Assembly (NCBI GenBank): GCA_038252405.1
Contig: JBBSAJ010000001.1
Span: 88,026-152,025, forward strand
DNA length: 64,000 bases
Reading direction: 5' to 3'
Origin: DATCDE01 sp038252405
Lineage (GTDB): Bacteria; Actinomycetota; Actinomycetes; Prado026
In this document: one piece after another, positions 55,301 to 63,555 of the stretch
Layout: each line of letters begins with the position of its first letter
How positions within the stretch are numbered: the stretch's first letter is position 1
Translations under genes and position numbers: made by a program
The notes under the pieces: generated by a model
What the model was told of the DNA's origin: nothing
Databases searched by the model: none
The model's input: the letters and a program-made list of their open reading frames with translations, nothing else

Positions 55301-56052
55301 CGGGTGGCCAGGGCGAGCAGGTCGAGGCTGCCGTCCACCCGCTCGGCGTGGACGACGAAGTCGCCGGCGGTGACCGAGGTGACGAAGGCGGCCAGCGCTT
55401 CGGACCACTCGGTGGCCCCGACGGCGAGCTGAGCGGCGACCAGCGGGCCGTGCTCGCGCTCCCAGGCGGCGATCCGCGGTCCGTGGTGCACGCCGAGGAC
55501 GCGCACCTCGCCGAACCAGGGCGCCAGCAGCCCGGCCAGCTCCTCGGCGTCCAGCTCGTTGGCGTGGAACGGGTTCAGCGGCTTCTGGCCCCGGCCGAGC
55601 CCGGGGGAGAAGGTCAGCCGGTTGGGGGTCGAGACCGCGCACGACCCGCCAGGGCGCAACACCCGGGCGCACTCACGCACGAACTGCGGCTGGTCCCACA
55701 GGTGCTCGATGGTCTGCAGGCTGACGACGGACGCCGCCGACGCGTCGGCCAGCGGCAGCGCGACCAGATTGGCCTGCACCACGGTCACCGCGGGATAGGC
55801 GCGGCGGAGGTGCTCAACCGTGCTGCCGTCGTAGTCGAGCGCAAGCACCCGGTCGGCTCCCCCGTCGTGCAGCAGCTGGGCGCCGTAGCCCTCCCCGCAG
55901 CCCGCCTCGACGAGGGGGCCGAGCAGACCGGCCAGGAACCGGTAGGCGGCCTCGTGCCGGCGGAACCAGTAGTTCTCGTGCCAGATTCCCGGCAGCGTCC
56001 GCTCACCGGTGAGGTTCAAGTGGGCAGTGACGTCAGTCAACGACCCCTCCAT
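55297..56052 (-). CDS. SAM-dependent methyltransferase, Rv3030-like
   Basis: 251 residues. N-terminus LTGERTLPGIWHENYWFRRHEAAYRFLAGLLG; motif I VEAGCGEGYGAQLLHDGGADRVLALDYDG; motif II/III QANLVALPLADASAASVVSLQTIEHLWDQPQFVRECARVLRPGGSCAVSTPN. The GERxxP...ENYWFRRHEAAY block and the gene order resemble mycobacterial Rv3030, implicated in methylated glucan synthesis. It is coupled to the GH57 gene, and the trio forms one operon. ATG 56052. Confidence 0.87.
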   Translation of the reverse strand: MEGSLTDVTAHLNLTGERTLPGIWHENYWFRRHEAAYRFLAGLLGPLVEAGCGEGYGAQLLHDGGADRVLALDYDGSTVEHLRRAYPAVTVVQANLVALPLADASAASVVSLQTIEHLWDQPQFVRECARVLRPGGSCAVSTPNRLTFSPGLGRGQKPLNPFHANELDAEELAGLLAPWFGEVRVLGVHHGPRIAAWEREHGPLVAAQLAVGATEWSEALAAFVTSVTAGDFVVHAERVDGSLDLLALATR

Positions 56053-56385
56053 CTGGACACAGCATCTCCTCGAGCCCAGCCTGCCACGGCGGGCCGGTCG
56101 TCCATTCCCTGGAGGGGTGGCAAGGATTACTCGCCCCGGGGACGCGTCGGCGCACCATGGGGGGTATCGGCGCGCGCCCGGCGGTGTGTGGATCCCTCAC
56201 GCAGTGCGCCGATGCGACGCGGTGGGCGACCGGACCCGCGGCACGGACCGGGGAGTCGGCGGGCGGTCCTCCTCACGGCAGCGGGCGAGCAGGTGCCACT
56301 GAGGGGGCGGGGTCGGACCAACGCCTCTTGCCGTTGGCCGGCGGTCGTGGCGACATGGAGTCGGGGAGAACCGCCAGGAGGTTCG
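56053..56385. promoter_or_regulatory. 333-bp divergent intergenic region, no gene seen
   Basis: Between the methyltransferase (minus) and the universal stress protein (plus). Frames through it are Arg/Gly-rich and lack features, so I do not call a gene. CCAGGAGG (about 56374-56381) is the ribosome site for the stress protein. The region should hold promoters for two operons and could contain a leader; no clear dyad or hexamer pair was found. Confidence 0.4.
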
Positions 56386-57165
56386 ATGGCGCGAATCGTG
56401 GCAGCGGTGGACGGCAGCCCGGTCAGCCGGGCCGTGCTGCGGACCGCGGCCGCCCTGGCCGGGCTGCTCGGCGGTGCCGCCGAGGCGCTGTACGTGGGCC
56501 AGCTGCCGGCTCCGGACGTCGAGCGCGTGGTCGCGGAGTCGGGGCTGCCGCTGCGCTGCGTACCTGGGCAGCCGCAGGCCGTGATCGGCCAGGTGCTCGC
56601 ATCCCCGGAGGTGCGGCTCGGCGTCCTCGGGGCGCGGGGCACCCGGACCGGCCGCCGCCCGGCCGGGCGCACCGCGCTGGCCGTGCTGCAGGCGGCCCGG
56701 CGGCCGCTGGTCGTCGTCCCCCCGGACGCCGACGGCCCGCGCAACGGCCATCTCGACTGCGTGCTGGCCCCGCTCGACGGCAGCGAGGCCAGCGCCCACG
56801 CAGTGGCCGAGTCGGTGCGGCTGTTCTGCGCGCACGGCGTGGACGTCGTGGTGCTGCACGTGTTCGAGGCAGCGACCGTGCCCCGGTTCTGGGACCAGGC
56901 CCAGCATGCCCAGCCGGTCTGGGAGCAGGAGTTCCGGGCCCGCTTCTGCGACGCGGAAGGGGTGCGGGTGCAGCTGCGCTCGGGGGTGCCCGGTGAGCAC
57001 GTGGTCTCGGTGGCAGCACAGGAGCAGGCCGACCTCATCGTCCTCGGGTGGGCGCAGGACCTGTCAGCCGGGCGCGCCCGCACGGTGCGGCAGGCCCTGT
57101 CGAGCGCCGGGGTCCCGGTCCTGCTCGTCCCGCTCGCTGAGCCGGAGGGGGGCGGCCCACGGTGA
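56386..57165 (+). CDS. Tandem universal stress protein
   Basis: 259 residues with two UspA-like domains. Domain 1 RIVAAVDGSPVSRAVLRTAAALAGLLGGAAEALYVGQL; domain 2 CVLAPLDGSEASAHAVAESVRLFCAHGVDVVVLHVFE, ending ADLIVLGWAQDLSAGRARTVRQALSSAGVPVLLVP. The first domain is shortened and its ATP-loop (GxxGRRPAGRTALAVLQAARRPLVVVP) is only partly like G2xG9xGS/T; the second has GWAQDL rather than G-x-x-G, so ATP binding is uncertain. GT4 follows by GTGA overlap, so it heads an operon of sugar genes. Confidence 0.85.
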   Translation: MARIVAAVDGSPVSRAVLRTAAALAGLLGGAAEALYVGQLPAPDVERVVAESGLPLRCVPGQPQAVIGQVLASPEVRLGVLGARGTRTGRRPAGRTALAVLQAARRPLVVVPPDADGPRNGHLDCVLAPLDGSEASAHAVAESVRLFCAHGVDVVVLHVFEAATVPRFWDQAQHAQPVWEQEFRARFCDAEGVRVQLRSGVPGEHVVSVAAQEQADLIVLGWAQDLSAGRARTVRQALSSAGVPVLLVPLAEPEGGGPR

Positions 57166-58217
57166 GGGTTGGCCTGGTCGCACCACCTTGGGTGCCGGTC
57201 CCGCCGACCGGGTACGGCGGCACCGAGGCGGTCGTCGACCTGCTGGCCCGCGGCCTGGTCGCCGCCGGGCACGAGGTCGTGCTGTTCACCGTCGGGGAGT
57301 CCACCTGCCCGGTGCCCCGGCGATGGCTGGACCAGACGGCGGTCGAGCCGATGAGCTCGGGCACCGCTGAGGCCGCGCACGTGCTCGCCGCGTACGAGGC
57401 GATGGACGAGGAGGCCGTGGACGTCGTTCACGACCACACCGCACTGGGGCCGCTGCTCGGGCGGGCCTCCGCGGCCAGCCGCGTCGTGGTGACGACGAGC
57501 CACCTCGGCTCCACCCCGGACGTGCTGCGGGTCCTCGAAGCCACGTCCAAGCTGGTCCCGGTGGTGGCGATCTCGCACGCGCAGCGCGCCGCCGCGCCAC
57601 AGGTGCGGTTCACCCGGGTGATCCACCACGGGGTCGACCTCGAGCAGTACCAGCCAGGGCCGGGGAACGGCGGCTATGTGGCGTTCCTCGGCCGGATGAG
57701 CCCGGACAAGGGGCCGGACCGAGCGATCGAGGCGGCCCGACGGGTGGGGCTGCCGCTCGTCATGTCGGCCAAGATGCGGGCGGCCGACGAGGTCGAGTTC
57801 TTCGAGCAGCGGATCCGGCCGCTGCTCGGGCCGGGGGTGGAGTTCGCCGGGGAGCTCGACGGCCCGGGGCGGACCGAGCTGCTGCGCGGGGCGATCGCCG
57901 TGCTGGACCCGATCCGATGGGCGGAGCCGTTCGGTCTGGTCATGGTCGAGGCGCTGGCCTGCGGGACGCCGGTTCTCGTCTCGCCGCTCGGTGCCGCGCC
58001 GGAGATCGTGGATGACGGCGTCACGGGCTTCCTGTGTGCCGACGACGACGCCTTCGCGGCCGCCCTTGCGCGGGTCGGCTCGCTCGACCGGGGTGCCTGC
58101 CGGGCGGCCGCGGTGGCGAGGTTCTCCGGCGAGCGGATGACCCAGGCCCACGTGGCGCTCTACAGCGAGCTGCTGGCCGGCCGGACCCTCGACCTCACCG
58201 AGGTCCCGCAGCCATGA
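57162..58217 (+). CDS. GT4 glycosyltransferase
   Basis: 351 residues. N-terminus RVGLVAPPWVPVPPTGYGGTEAVVDLLARGLVAAGHEVVLFT, acceptor segment DVVHDHTALGPLLGR, linker FTRVIHHGVDLEQYQPG, nucleotide-sugar domain YVAFLGRMSPDKGPDRAIEAARRVG, EX7E in EPFGLVMVEALACGTPVLVSPLG, and DDGVTGFLCADDD. The PTGYGGTE motif is common in actinobacterial GT4 enzymes of unknown acceptor. Coupled on both sides (GTGA with the stress protein, ATGA with the HAD-GH65 gene), so it acts in the same pathway. Confidence 0.88.
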   Translation: MRVGLVAPPWVPVPPTGYGGTEAVVDLLARGLVAAGHEVVLFTVGESTCPVPRRWLDQTAVEPMSSGTAEAAHVLAAYEAMDEEAVDVVHDHTALGPLLGRASAASRVVVTTSHLGSTPDVLRVLEATSKLVPVVAISHAQRAAAPQVRFTRVIHHGVDLEQYQPGPGNGGYVAFLGRMSPDKGPDRAIEAARRVGLPLVMSAKMRAADEVEFFEQRIRPLLGPGVEFAGELDGPGRTELLRGAIAVLDPIRWAEPFGLVMVEALACGTPVLVSPLGAAPEIVDDGVTGFLCADDDAFAAALARVGSLDRGACRAAAVARFSGERMTQAHVALYSELLAGRTLDLTEVPQP

Positions 58218-61174
58218 GCGGGGGCCCGCCCGGGGAGCCACTGGACCGGACCTTCGCGGCTGTCGTCTTCGACTGGGACGGCACGGCTGTCCCCGACCGG
58301 CAGGCGGATGCGGCCCGGGTCCGGCGGCTGGTCGAGGAGCTGTGCGGCCACGCCGTCGAGGTCGCCGTCGTCAGCGGCACCCACCTCGGCAACGTCGACG
58401 GGCAGCTGGCCGCCCGGCCGGAGGGCCCGGGGGGGCTGCACCTGTGCCTCAACCGGGGCGCGCAGGTCTACCGGGTCGGCTCGGCCGGGCCGCAGCTCGT
58501 GCGGGAGCGGGTGGCGTCGCCCCAGGAGGACGCCGCGCTCGACCGCGCCGCCGCCTCGGTCGTCGAGCGGCTGGCCGGGCACGGGCTGGCGACCACCGTG
58601 GTCCCGCGCTTCAACCGGCGCAAGATCGACCTGATCCCGCAGCCGCGCTGGGCCGACCCGCCGAAGGCCCGGATCGCAGCCTTGGTCCGCGCCGTCTCTG
58701 CGCGGCTGGCCGGAGCCGGGCTGAGCGGGCTGGCCGAGGTGGTGGCCCTGGCCCGCTCCGCCGCCGCGGACGCCGGGCTGCCGGACGCCCGGGTCACCAG
58801 CGACGCCAAGCACGTCGAGATCGGGCTGACCGACAAGTCCGACGCGATGCGTTGGGTGCTGCAGTACCTGGCCGGTCGGGGGATAGCGCCCGGCCTCGTG
58901 CTCGTCGCCGGGGACGAGTTCGGGCCGCTCGGCGACGTCCCGGGCAGCGACGCGCTGCTGCTCGTGGCCGAGGCGCGCCGGGCCACCGCGGTAACGGTGG
59001 GAGCCGAGCCGGGCGGGGTACCGGAGGGGGTGCTCGGTCTCGGCGGCGGCCCGCGGGCCTTCAGCCGGCTGCTCGCGGCGCAGTGCCGGCGCCATCGCGC
59101 CGGTCGGGTGCCGCAGGTGGACGACGACCCGGCCTGGAGCCTGCGCCGTCCGGTGGACGGGCCGACCACCCGGCGCGTCGGGGAGACGCTGCTGACCCTG
59201 TCCGACGGTCGGCTGGGCACCCGGGGCAGCCTGGAGGAGTACCGGCCGGGCAGCCACCCCGCTGTCCGCGCGGCCGGGGTCTACACCGGCTCGGACACGT
59301 CCCAGCACCTGCTCCCAGGACCTGGGTGGACCGGACTGGCCGTGCCGGAGGAGGGGGTGGCCGCCGGGCCGCGGCCGGGCCGCTGGCTGCTGGACCTGCG
59401 CACCGGCGTGCTGGCCAGGGAGCCGGACGACCCGGAGGACCTGCGCACCCTGCGCTTCGCGTCGCTGCCGCGGCCGGGGCTGCTGGCGCTGCGGGCCGAG
59501 CGGGCGGTCGGCCTGCGGGCCGGGCCGGTGCTCACGCTGCCAGCGGAGGGGGTGGCCCGGTTCGGCCGGACCGACACGACCGCCTGGGCGCAGGTGCTCG
59601 CCCAGCCCGGCGGGATCACCGCGGTCGGGCACCAGACCCGGCGGCCGGGTCGCCCGGTGCGGGTCGAACGCGTCGTTGCCTACCGGGCCGACCCGGACCG
59701 GGTCCCGAGCGTCACCTCGGTGCGGGCCGCGCTCGAGGGGGTGCGGTTCGACGAGCTCCTCGCCGAGCACCGAGCGGCCTGGGCGGCCCGCTGGGCCGAC
59801 GCGGCCGTGTCGCTGCGGGGCGCCGCGGCCGACGAGCTCGCGGTGCGGTTCGCGTTGTTCCACCTGCTCGCCGTGGCCGCACCCGACGACGAGCTGGCTG
59901 TCGGGGCGCGCGGGCTGTCCGGTCCCGGCTACGCGGGTCACGTGTTCTGGGACACCGACGTGTTCGTGCTGCCCGCCCTGGTGGCGGTGGCCCCGCGAGC
60001 GGCTCGTGCCGTGCTGCAGTACCGGGTCGCCCGGCTGGACGCGGCCAGGGCCAGGGCCCGGGCCGAGGGTCGGGCCGGCGCCCGGTTCCCGTGGGAGTCG
60101 GCCCGCGACGGCTCCGAGGTCACCCCGCGGCGGCTGGAGCTGGCCGGCCGCAGCGTCGACGTCCGCACTGGGGATGCCGAGGTGCACGTGGTCGCCGACG
60201 TCGCCTGGGCCGCGTGGCACTACGCGCACTGGACCGGGGACGACGATTTCCTGGCCGGGCCCGGCCGGGGACTGGTCGCGGAGACCGCCCGGTACTGGGC
60301 GGCTCGATGCACGAAAGACGCCTCCGGCCGGGCGCACCTCGAGGGGGTCATCGGCCCGGACGAGTACCACGGCCCGGTGGACGACGACGCCTACACCAAC
60401 GTCATGGCCCGCTGGAACCTGCGCGCTGGCGCCGAGCTGCTCGACCGGACCGGGGACCACCTTGAGGCGGCCTCCTGGCGGGACCTCGCGGACGCCCTCG
60501 TCGACGGCTACGACCCGGTCACCGGCCGGTACGAGCAGTTCGCCGGGTACGGCCGGCTGGAGCCGGTCCGGGCGGCCGACCTGGCCGAGCCACCGTTTGC
60601 CGCTGACCTGCTGCTGGGCCAGGAACGGGTGGCCTCCACCCAGCTGATCAAGCAGCCGGACGTGCTCATGCTGCACCACCTGGTGCCGGACGAGACGGCG
60701 CCGGGTTCGCTGGTCCCGAACCTGGACCACTACGGGCCGCGCACCACCCATGGGTCCTCGCTCTCACCTGCCATCCACGCGGCTCTGCTGGCCAGGGCCG
60801 GCCGCCCGGACGAGGCCCTGGAGTGGTTCCGGCTGGCAGCGCGGCTGGACCTCGACGACCTCACCGGAATGACCGCCGGGGGACTGCACCTGGCCACCAT
60901 GGGAGGTGTCTGGCAAGCGCTGGCGGTCGGGTTCCTGGGGCTGAGAGCGGCCGGTCCGGCCCTGACCGTGGACCCGGTGCTGCCCTCCGGCTGGGAGGAG
61001 GTTGACGTCCGGCTGCGCTTCCGGGGCCGCCGGCTGCGGATCCGGGCCGACCACGACGTCACCCGTGTCGATGCCGACGGGGAGGTCACGGTGGCCACGG
61101 CGGCCGGCCCGACCTCCCGCGGCTGCTCGCTGCGGCTGGCGTACGGTCCGGACGGCTGGCGGCTGCGCCCGTGA
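58214..61174 (+). CDS. HAD phosphatase - GH65 glycoside phosphorylase fusion
   Basis: 986 residues. Residues 1 to about 290 form a HAD domain: VVFDWDGTAVPDRQADAARV (DxDGT), VAVVSGTHLGNVDGQL, KSDAMRWVLQYLAGRG and LVAGDEFGPLGDVPGSD. Residues about 310-986 are GH65: LGTRGSLEEY, GYAGHVFWDTDVFVLPALV, ARFPWESARDGSEVTPR, general acid Glu in GVIGPDEYHGPVDDDAYTNVMARWNL, KQPDVLMLHHLV, and phosphate-binding GPRTTHGSSLSPAIHAALLARAG. GH65 phosphorylases split or make alpha-glucosides (trehalose, kojibiose, maltose, glucosylglycerol and others) with beta-glucose-1-phosphate. The HAD half is not the usual beta-phosphoglucomutase: it looks like a Cof/trehalose-phosphatase type. The combined function is unknown. 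Confidence 0.88.
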   Translation: MSGGPPGEPLDRTFAAVVFDWDGTAVPDRQADAARVRRLVEELCGHAVEVAVVSGTHLGNVDGQLAARPEGPGGLHLCLNRGAQVYRVGSAGPQLVRERVASPQEDAALDRAAASVVERLAGHGLATTVVPRFNRRKIDLIPQPRWADPPKARIAALVRAVSARLAGAGLSGLAEVVALARSAAADAGLPDARVTSDAKHVEIGLTDKSDAMRWVLQYLAGRGIAPGLVLVAGDEFGPLGDVPGSDALLLVAEARRATAVTVGAEPGGVPEGVLGLGGGPRAFSRLLAAQCRRHRAGRVPQVDDDPAWSLRRPVDGPTTRRVGETLLTLSDGRLGTRGSLEEYRPGSHPAVRAAGVYTGSDTSQHLLPGPGWTGLAVPEEGVAAGPRPGRWLLDLRTGVLAREPDDPEDLRTLRFASLPRPGLLALRAERAVGLRAGPVLTLPAEGVARFGRTDTTAWAQVLAQPGGITAVGHQTRRPGRPVRVERVVAYRADPDRVPSVTSVRAALEGVRFDELLAEHRAAWAARWADAAVSLRGAAADELAVRFALFHLLAVAAPDDELAVGARGLSGPGYAGHVFWDTDVFVLPALVAVAPRAARAVLQYRVARLDAARARARAEGRAGARFPWESARDGSEVTPRRLELAGRSVDVRTGDAEVHVVADVAWAAWHYAHWTGDDDFLAGPGRGLVAETARYWAARCTKDASGRAHLEGVIGPDEYHGPVDDDAYTNVMARWNLRAGAELLDRTGDHLEAASWRDLADALVDGYDPVTGRYEQFAGYGRLEPVRAADLAEPPFAADLLLGQERVASTQLIKQPDVLMLHHLVPDETAPGSLVPNLDHYGPRTTHGSSLSPAIHAALLARAGRPDEALEWFRLAARLDLDDLTGMTAGGLHLATMGGVWQALAVGFLGLRAAGPALTVDPVLPSGWEEVDVRLRFRGRRLRIRADHDVTRVDADGEVTVATAAGPTSRGCSLRLAYGPDGWRLRP

Positions 61175-61250
61175 CCAGGGGCGCTTGTCGCCCCGCCGAC
61201 CCGGTGCCACGGTGGGGAGTGCGCGGGCGGCTCGAGGCTGAGGAGGCCGG

Positions 61251-63431
61251 ATGAGTGGCTGGTCGTTTGCCGGGCAGCCGTCCGCGGGCGGCCCCGGGAC
61301 GGTGACGCTCGTCGCCGGCTCCACCTTCTGCATCGGCGCGACCGCAGGCAACATCGTCGAGGGCACCCCGATGGGCCTGTTCGTCCGCGACACCCGGGTG
61401 CTGTCCCGCTGGCTGCTCGAGGTGGACGGCGACCGCCTGGAGCCGCTCACGGTGCGCCAGCACGACCCGTTCCGGGCCACCTTCGTCACCCGGGCCCGGC
61501 CACGCCCCGGCCGTGCCGACAGCACGCTGCTCGTCGTCCGCCAGCGGGAGGTCGGCGACGGGATGCTCGAGGAGCTGCGGGTGCGCAACCTCGGCCACGA
61601 GGCGGCGGGGGTGACGCTCACGCTGGAGGTGCACTCCGACTTCGCCGACCTGTTCGAGGTCAAGGAGGGTCGGGTGCACGTGCACGCCGAAGTCCGCAGC
61701 GAGGTCGCCGGGGACCTGCTGCACGTGCACCACGAGGTGGCCGGGCACGCGCGCGGCATGCTGCTGTCGGCCGACGGGGCACCCTCGCTGAGCCCCGGGC
61801 TGCTCACCTGGCACCTCGTCGTGCCGGCCAGGGAGGAGTGGACGGCGCTCGTCCGGGTGGAGGCGACGGCGGGGGAGGCGGTCACCGCGCCGCGACACAG
61901 CGCGCAGCCGAACGGGGGCGAGAACTCCTCGGCCGAGCGGATGCGGGCCTGGCGCGGTGGCGCCCCCGTCCTGCGCACCCCCGACCCCGGTCTCACCCGC
62001 ACCCTGGCGCGCAGCCTGGAGGACCTCGGCGCCCTGCGGATGTTCGACCCGGACCACCCCGAGCGGAGCATCGTGGCCGCGGGTGCGCCGTGGTTCATGG
62101 CCGTCTTCGGCCGCGACTCGCTGCTGACCTCGTGGATGGTGCTGCCGCTGGACCAGCAGCTGGCCCTGGGTACGTTGCAGACCCTGGCCGCGTTCCAGGG
62201 CCGCGCGGTCGAGCCGCTCAGCGAGGAGCAGCCGGGCCGGATCCCGCACGAGCTGCGGTTCGGCCGTCGCGCCGCGCTCTCCCTGGGCGGGGGCAACGTC
62301 TACTACGGCAGCGTCGACGCGACGCCGCTGTTCGTCATGCTGCTCGGCGAGCTGCGGCGCTGGGGGATCGCCCCCGAGCAGGTCGACGCGCTGCTGCCCG
62401 CAGCCGACCGGGCCCTGGAGTGGATGCTCACCTACGGCGACCAGGACGGCGACGGGTTCGTGGAGTACCAGCGGGCCACCGACCGTGGCCTGCTCCACCA
62501 GGGCTGGAAGGACTCCGTTGACGCCGTCACGTTCGCCGACGGGCGGCTGGCCGAGCCGCCGATCGCGCTGTGCGAGGTCCAGGCCTACACCTACGGGGCC
62601 TACCTGGCCCGGGCGCACTTCGCCCGCGAGGTCGGCGACACGGCCGTCGCTGAGCAGTGGGGACGACGGGCCGCCGACCTGAAGGCGGCGTTCAACGAGC
62701 GGTTCTGGCTGCCGGACCGGGGCTGGTTCGCGCTCGCCCTGGACCGGGACAAGCGCCCGGTGGACGCGCTGACCTCCAACATCGGCCACTGCCTGTGGTC
62801 GGGCATCGTCGATGAGGACAAGGCCGCCCGGGTCGCCGAGCACCTGCTGTCGCCGCGGATGTTCACCGGGTTCGGGGTGCGGACGCTGGCCAGCGACATG
62901 GCCGCGTACAACCCGCTCAGCTACCACAACGGGTCGGTCTGGCCACACGACAACGCGATCGTCGCGGCCGGGCTGGTGCGCTACGGGTTCGTCGACGAGG
63001 CCCGCGAGGTGGCGCTGGGGATCCTGGCGGCCGCTGAGCGGTTCGACGGCCGGCTGCCCGAGCTGTTCTGCGGCTTCGACCGGGACGAGTTCCCCGACCC
63101 GGTGCCGTTCCCCACCTCGTGCTCGCCCCAGGCATGGGCGTCCGCTGCCCCGGTCCAGCTGATGCGCACGCTGCTGCGGTTCGACCCGTGGGTGCCGTTC
63201 GGGCAGGTGTGGCTGGCCCCGGTGCTGCCGGACCGGTTCCTGCCGCTCGAGCTGGACCACGTGGCGCTGGCCGGCGCGCGGGTGGACCTGGACGTGGGGC
63301 CCGGGAACGTCGTCACCGTCACCGGGATGCCGGACACCGTGGCGCTCGTCGAGCAGCCGCGGCGGCCGCTCAGCTCACTGGTGGAGGGGGTCGTCGCCCC
63401 CCCGCGGGCCGGGGAGTCTACTGGCGGGTAA
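61251..63431 (+). CDS. GDE-type amylo-alpha-1,6-glucosidase / debranching enzyme
   Basis: 726 residues. N-terminal beta domain (glycogen debranching N-terminal type): GSTFCIGATAGNIVEGTPMGLFVRDTRVLSRWLLEVDG; (alpha/alpha)6 barrel with APWFMAVFGRDSLLTSWMVLPL, HELRFGRRAALSLGGGNVYYGSVDATPLFVML, LHQGWKDSVDAVTFADGR, ALCEVQAYTYGAYLARAHFAR, YHNGSVWPHDNAIVAAGL and LPELFCGFDRDEFPDPVPFPTSCSPQAWASA. The Asp of GWKDS and the Glu of LPELF are candidate acid/base residues. It likely hydrolyses a branched or short glucan. Strong GAGGAGG before the ATG; 76 bp downstream of the GH65 fusion, same strand. The last residues are Gly/Ser-rich. Confidence 0.88.
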   Translation: MSGWSFAGQPSAGGPGTVTLVAGSTFCIGATAGNIVEGTPMGLFVRDTRVLSRWLLEVDGDRLEPLTVRQHDPFRATFVTRARPRPGRADSTLLVVRQREVGDGMLEELRVRNLGHEAAGVTLTLEVHSDFADLFEVKEGRVHVHAEVRSEVAGDLLHVHHEVAGHARGMLLSADGAPSLSPGLLTWHLVVPAREEWTALVRVEATAGEAVTAPRHSAQPNGGENSSAERMRAWRGGAPVLRTPDPGLTRTLARSLEDLGALRMFDPDHPERSIVAAGAPWFMAVFGRDSLLTSWMVLPLDQQLALGTLQTLAAFQGRAVEPLSEEQPGRIPHELRFGRRAALSLGGGNVYYGSVDATPLFVMLLGELRRWGIAPEQVDALLPAADRALEWMLTYGDQDGDGFVEYQRATDRGLLHQGWKDSVDAVTFADGRLAEPPIALCEVQAYTYGAYLARAHFAREVGDTAVAEQWGRRAADLKAAFNERFWLPDRGWFALALDRDKRPVDALTSNIGHCLWSGIVDEDKAARVAEHLLSPRMFTGFGVRTLASDMAAYNPLSYHNGSVWPHDNAIVAAGLVRYGFVDEAREVALGILAAAERFDGRLPELFCGFDRDEFPDPVPFPTSCSPQAWASAAPVQLMRTLLRFDPWVPFGQVWLAPVLPDRFLPLELDHVALAGARVDLDVGPGNVVTVTGMPDTVALVEQPRRPLSSLVEGVVAPPRAGESTGG

Positions 63432-63438
63432 CATCGGT

Positions 63439-63478
63439 CCTGCGGGAGTCAGGCCCGGCCGGTGCCCGTTGCCGCAGG
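63439..63478 (+). terminator. Possible hairpin after the GDE gene
   Basis: CCTGCGG (63439-63445) can pair with CCGCAGG (63472-63478) over a 26-base interval that itself can fold (GGCCCGGCCGGTGCC). No T-tract; it would separate the sugar cassette from etfB. Confidence 0.3.
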
Positions 63479-63555
63479 CGGTCGGCCACCGTGCCAGGAT
63501 GACCAGGTCAAGGGCGTGTCCGGCGCCCCCTACAGGGAGGTCGGCTCAAGCAGCC

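Noticed and set aside
56157..56996. Open frame in the intergenic region upstream of the stress protein
   Set aside because: It continues out of frame through the universal stress protein and shows no family motif or ribosome site.
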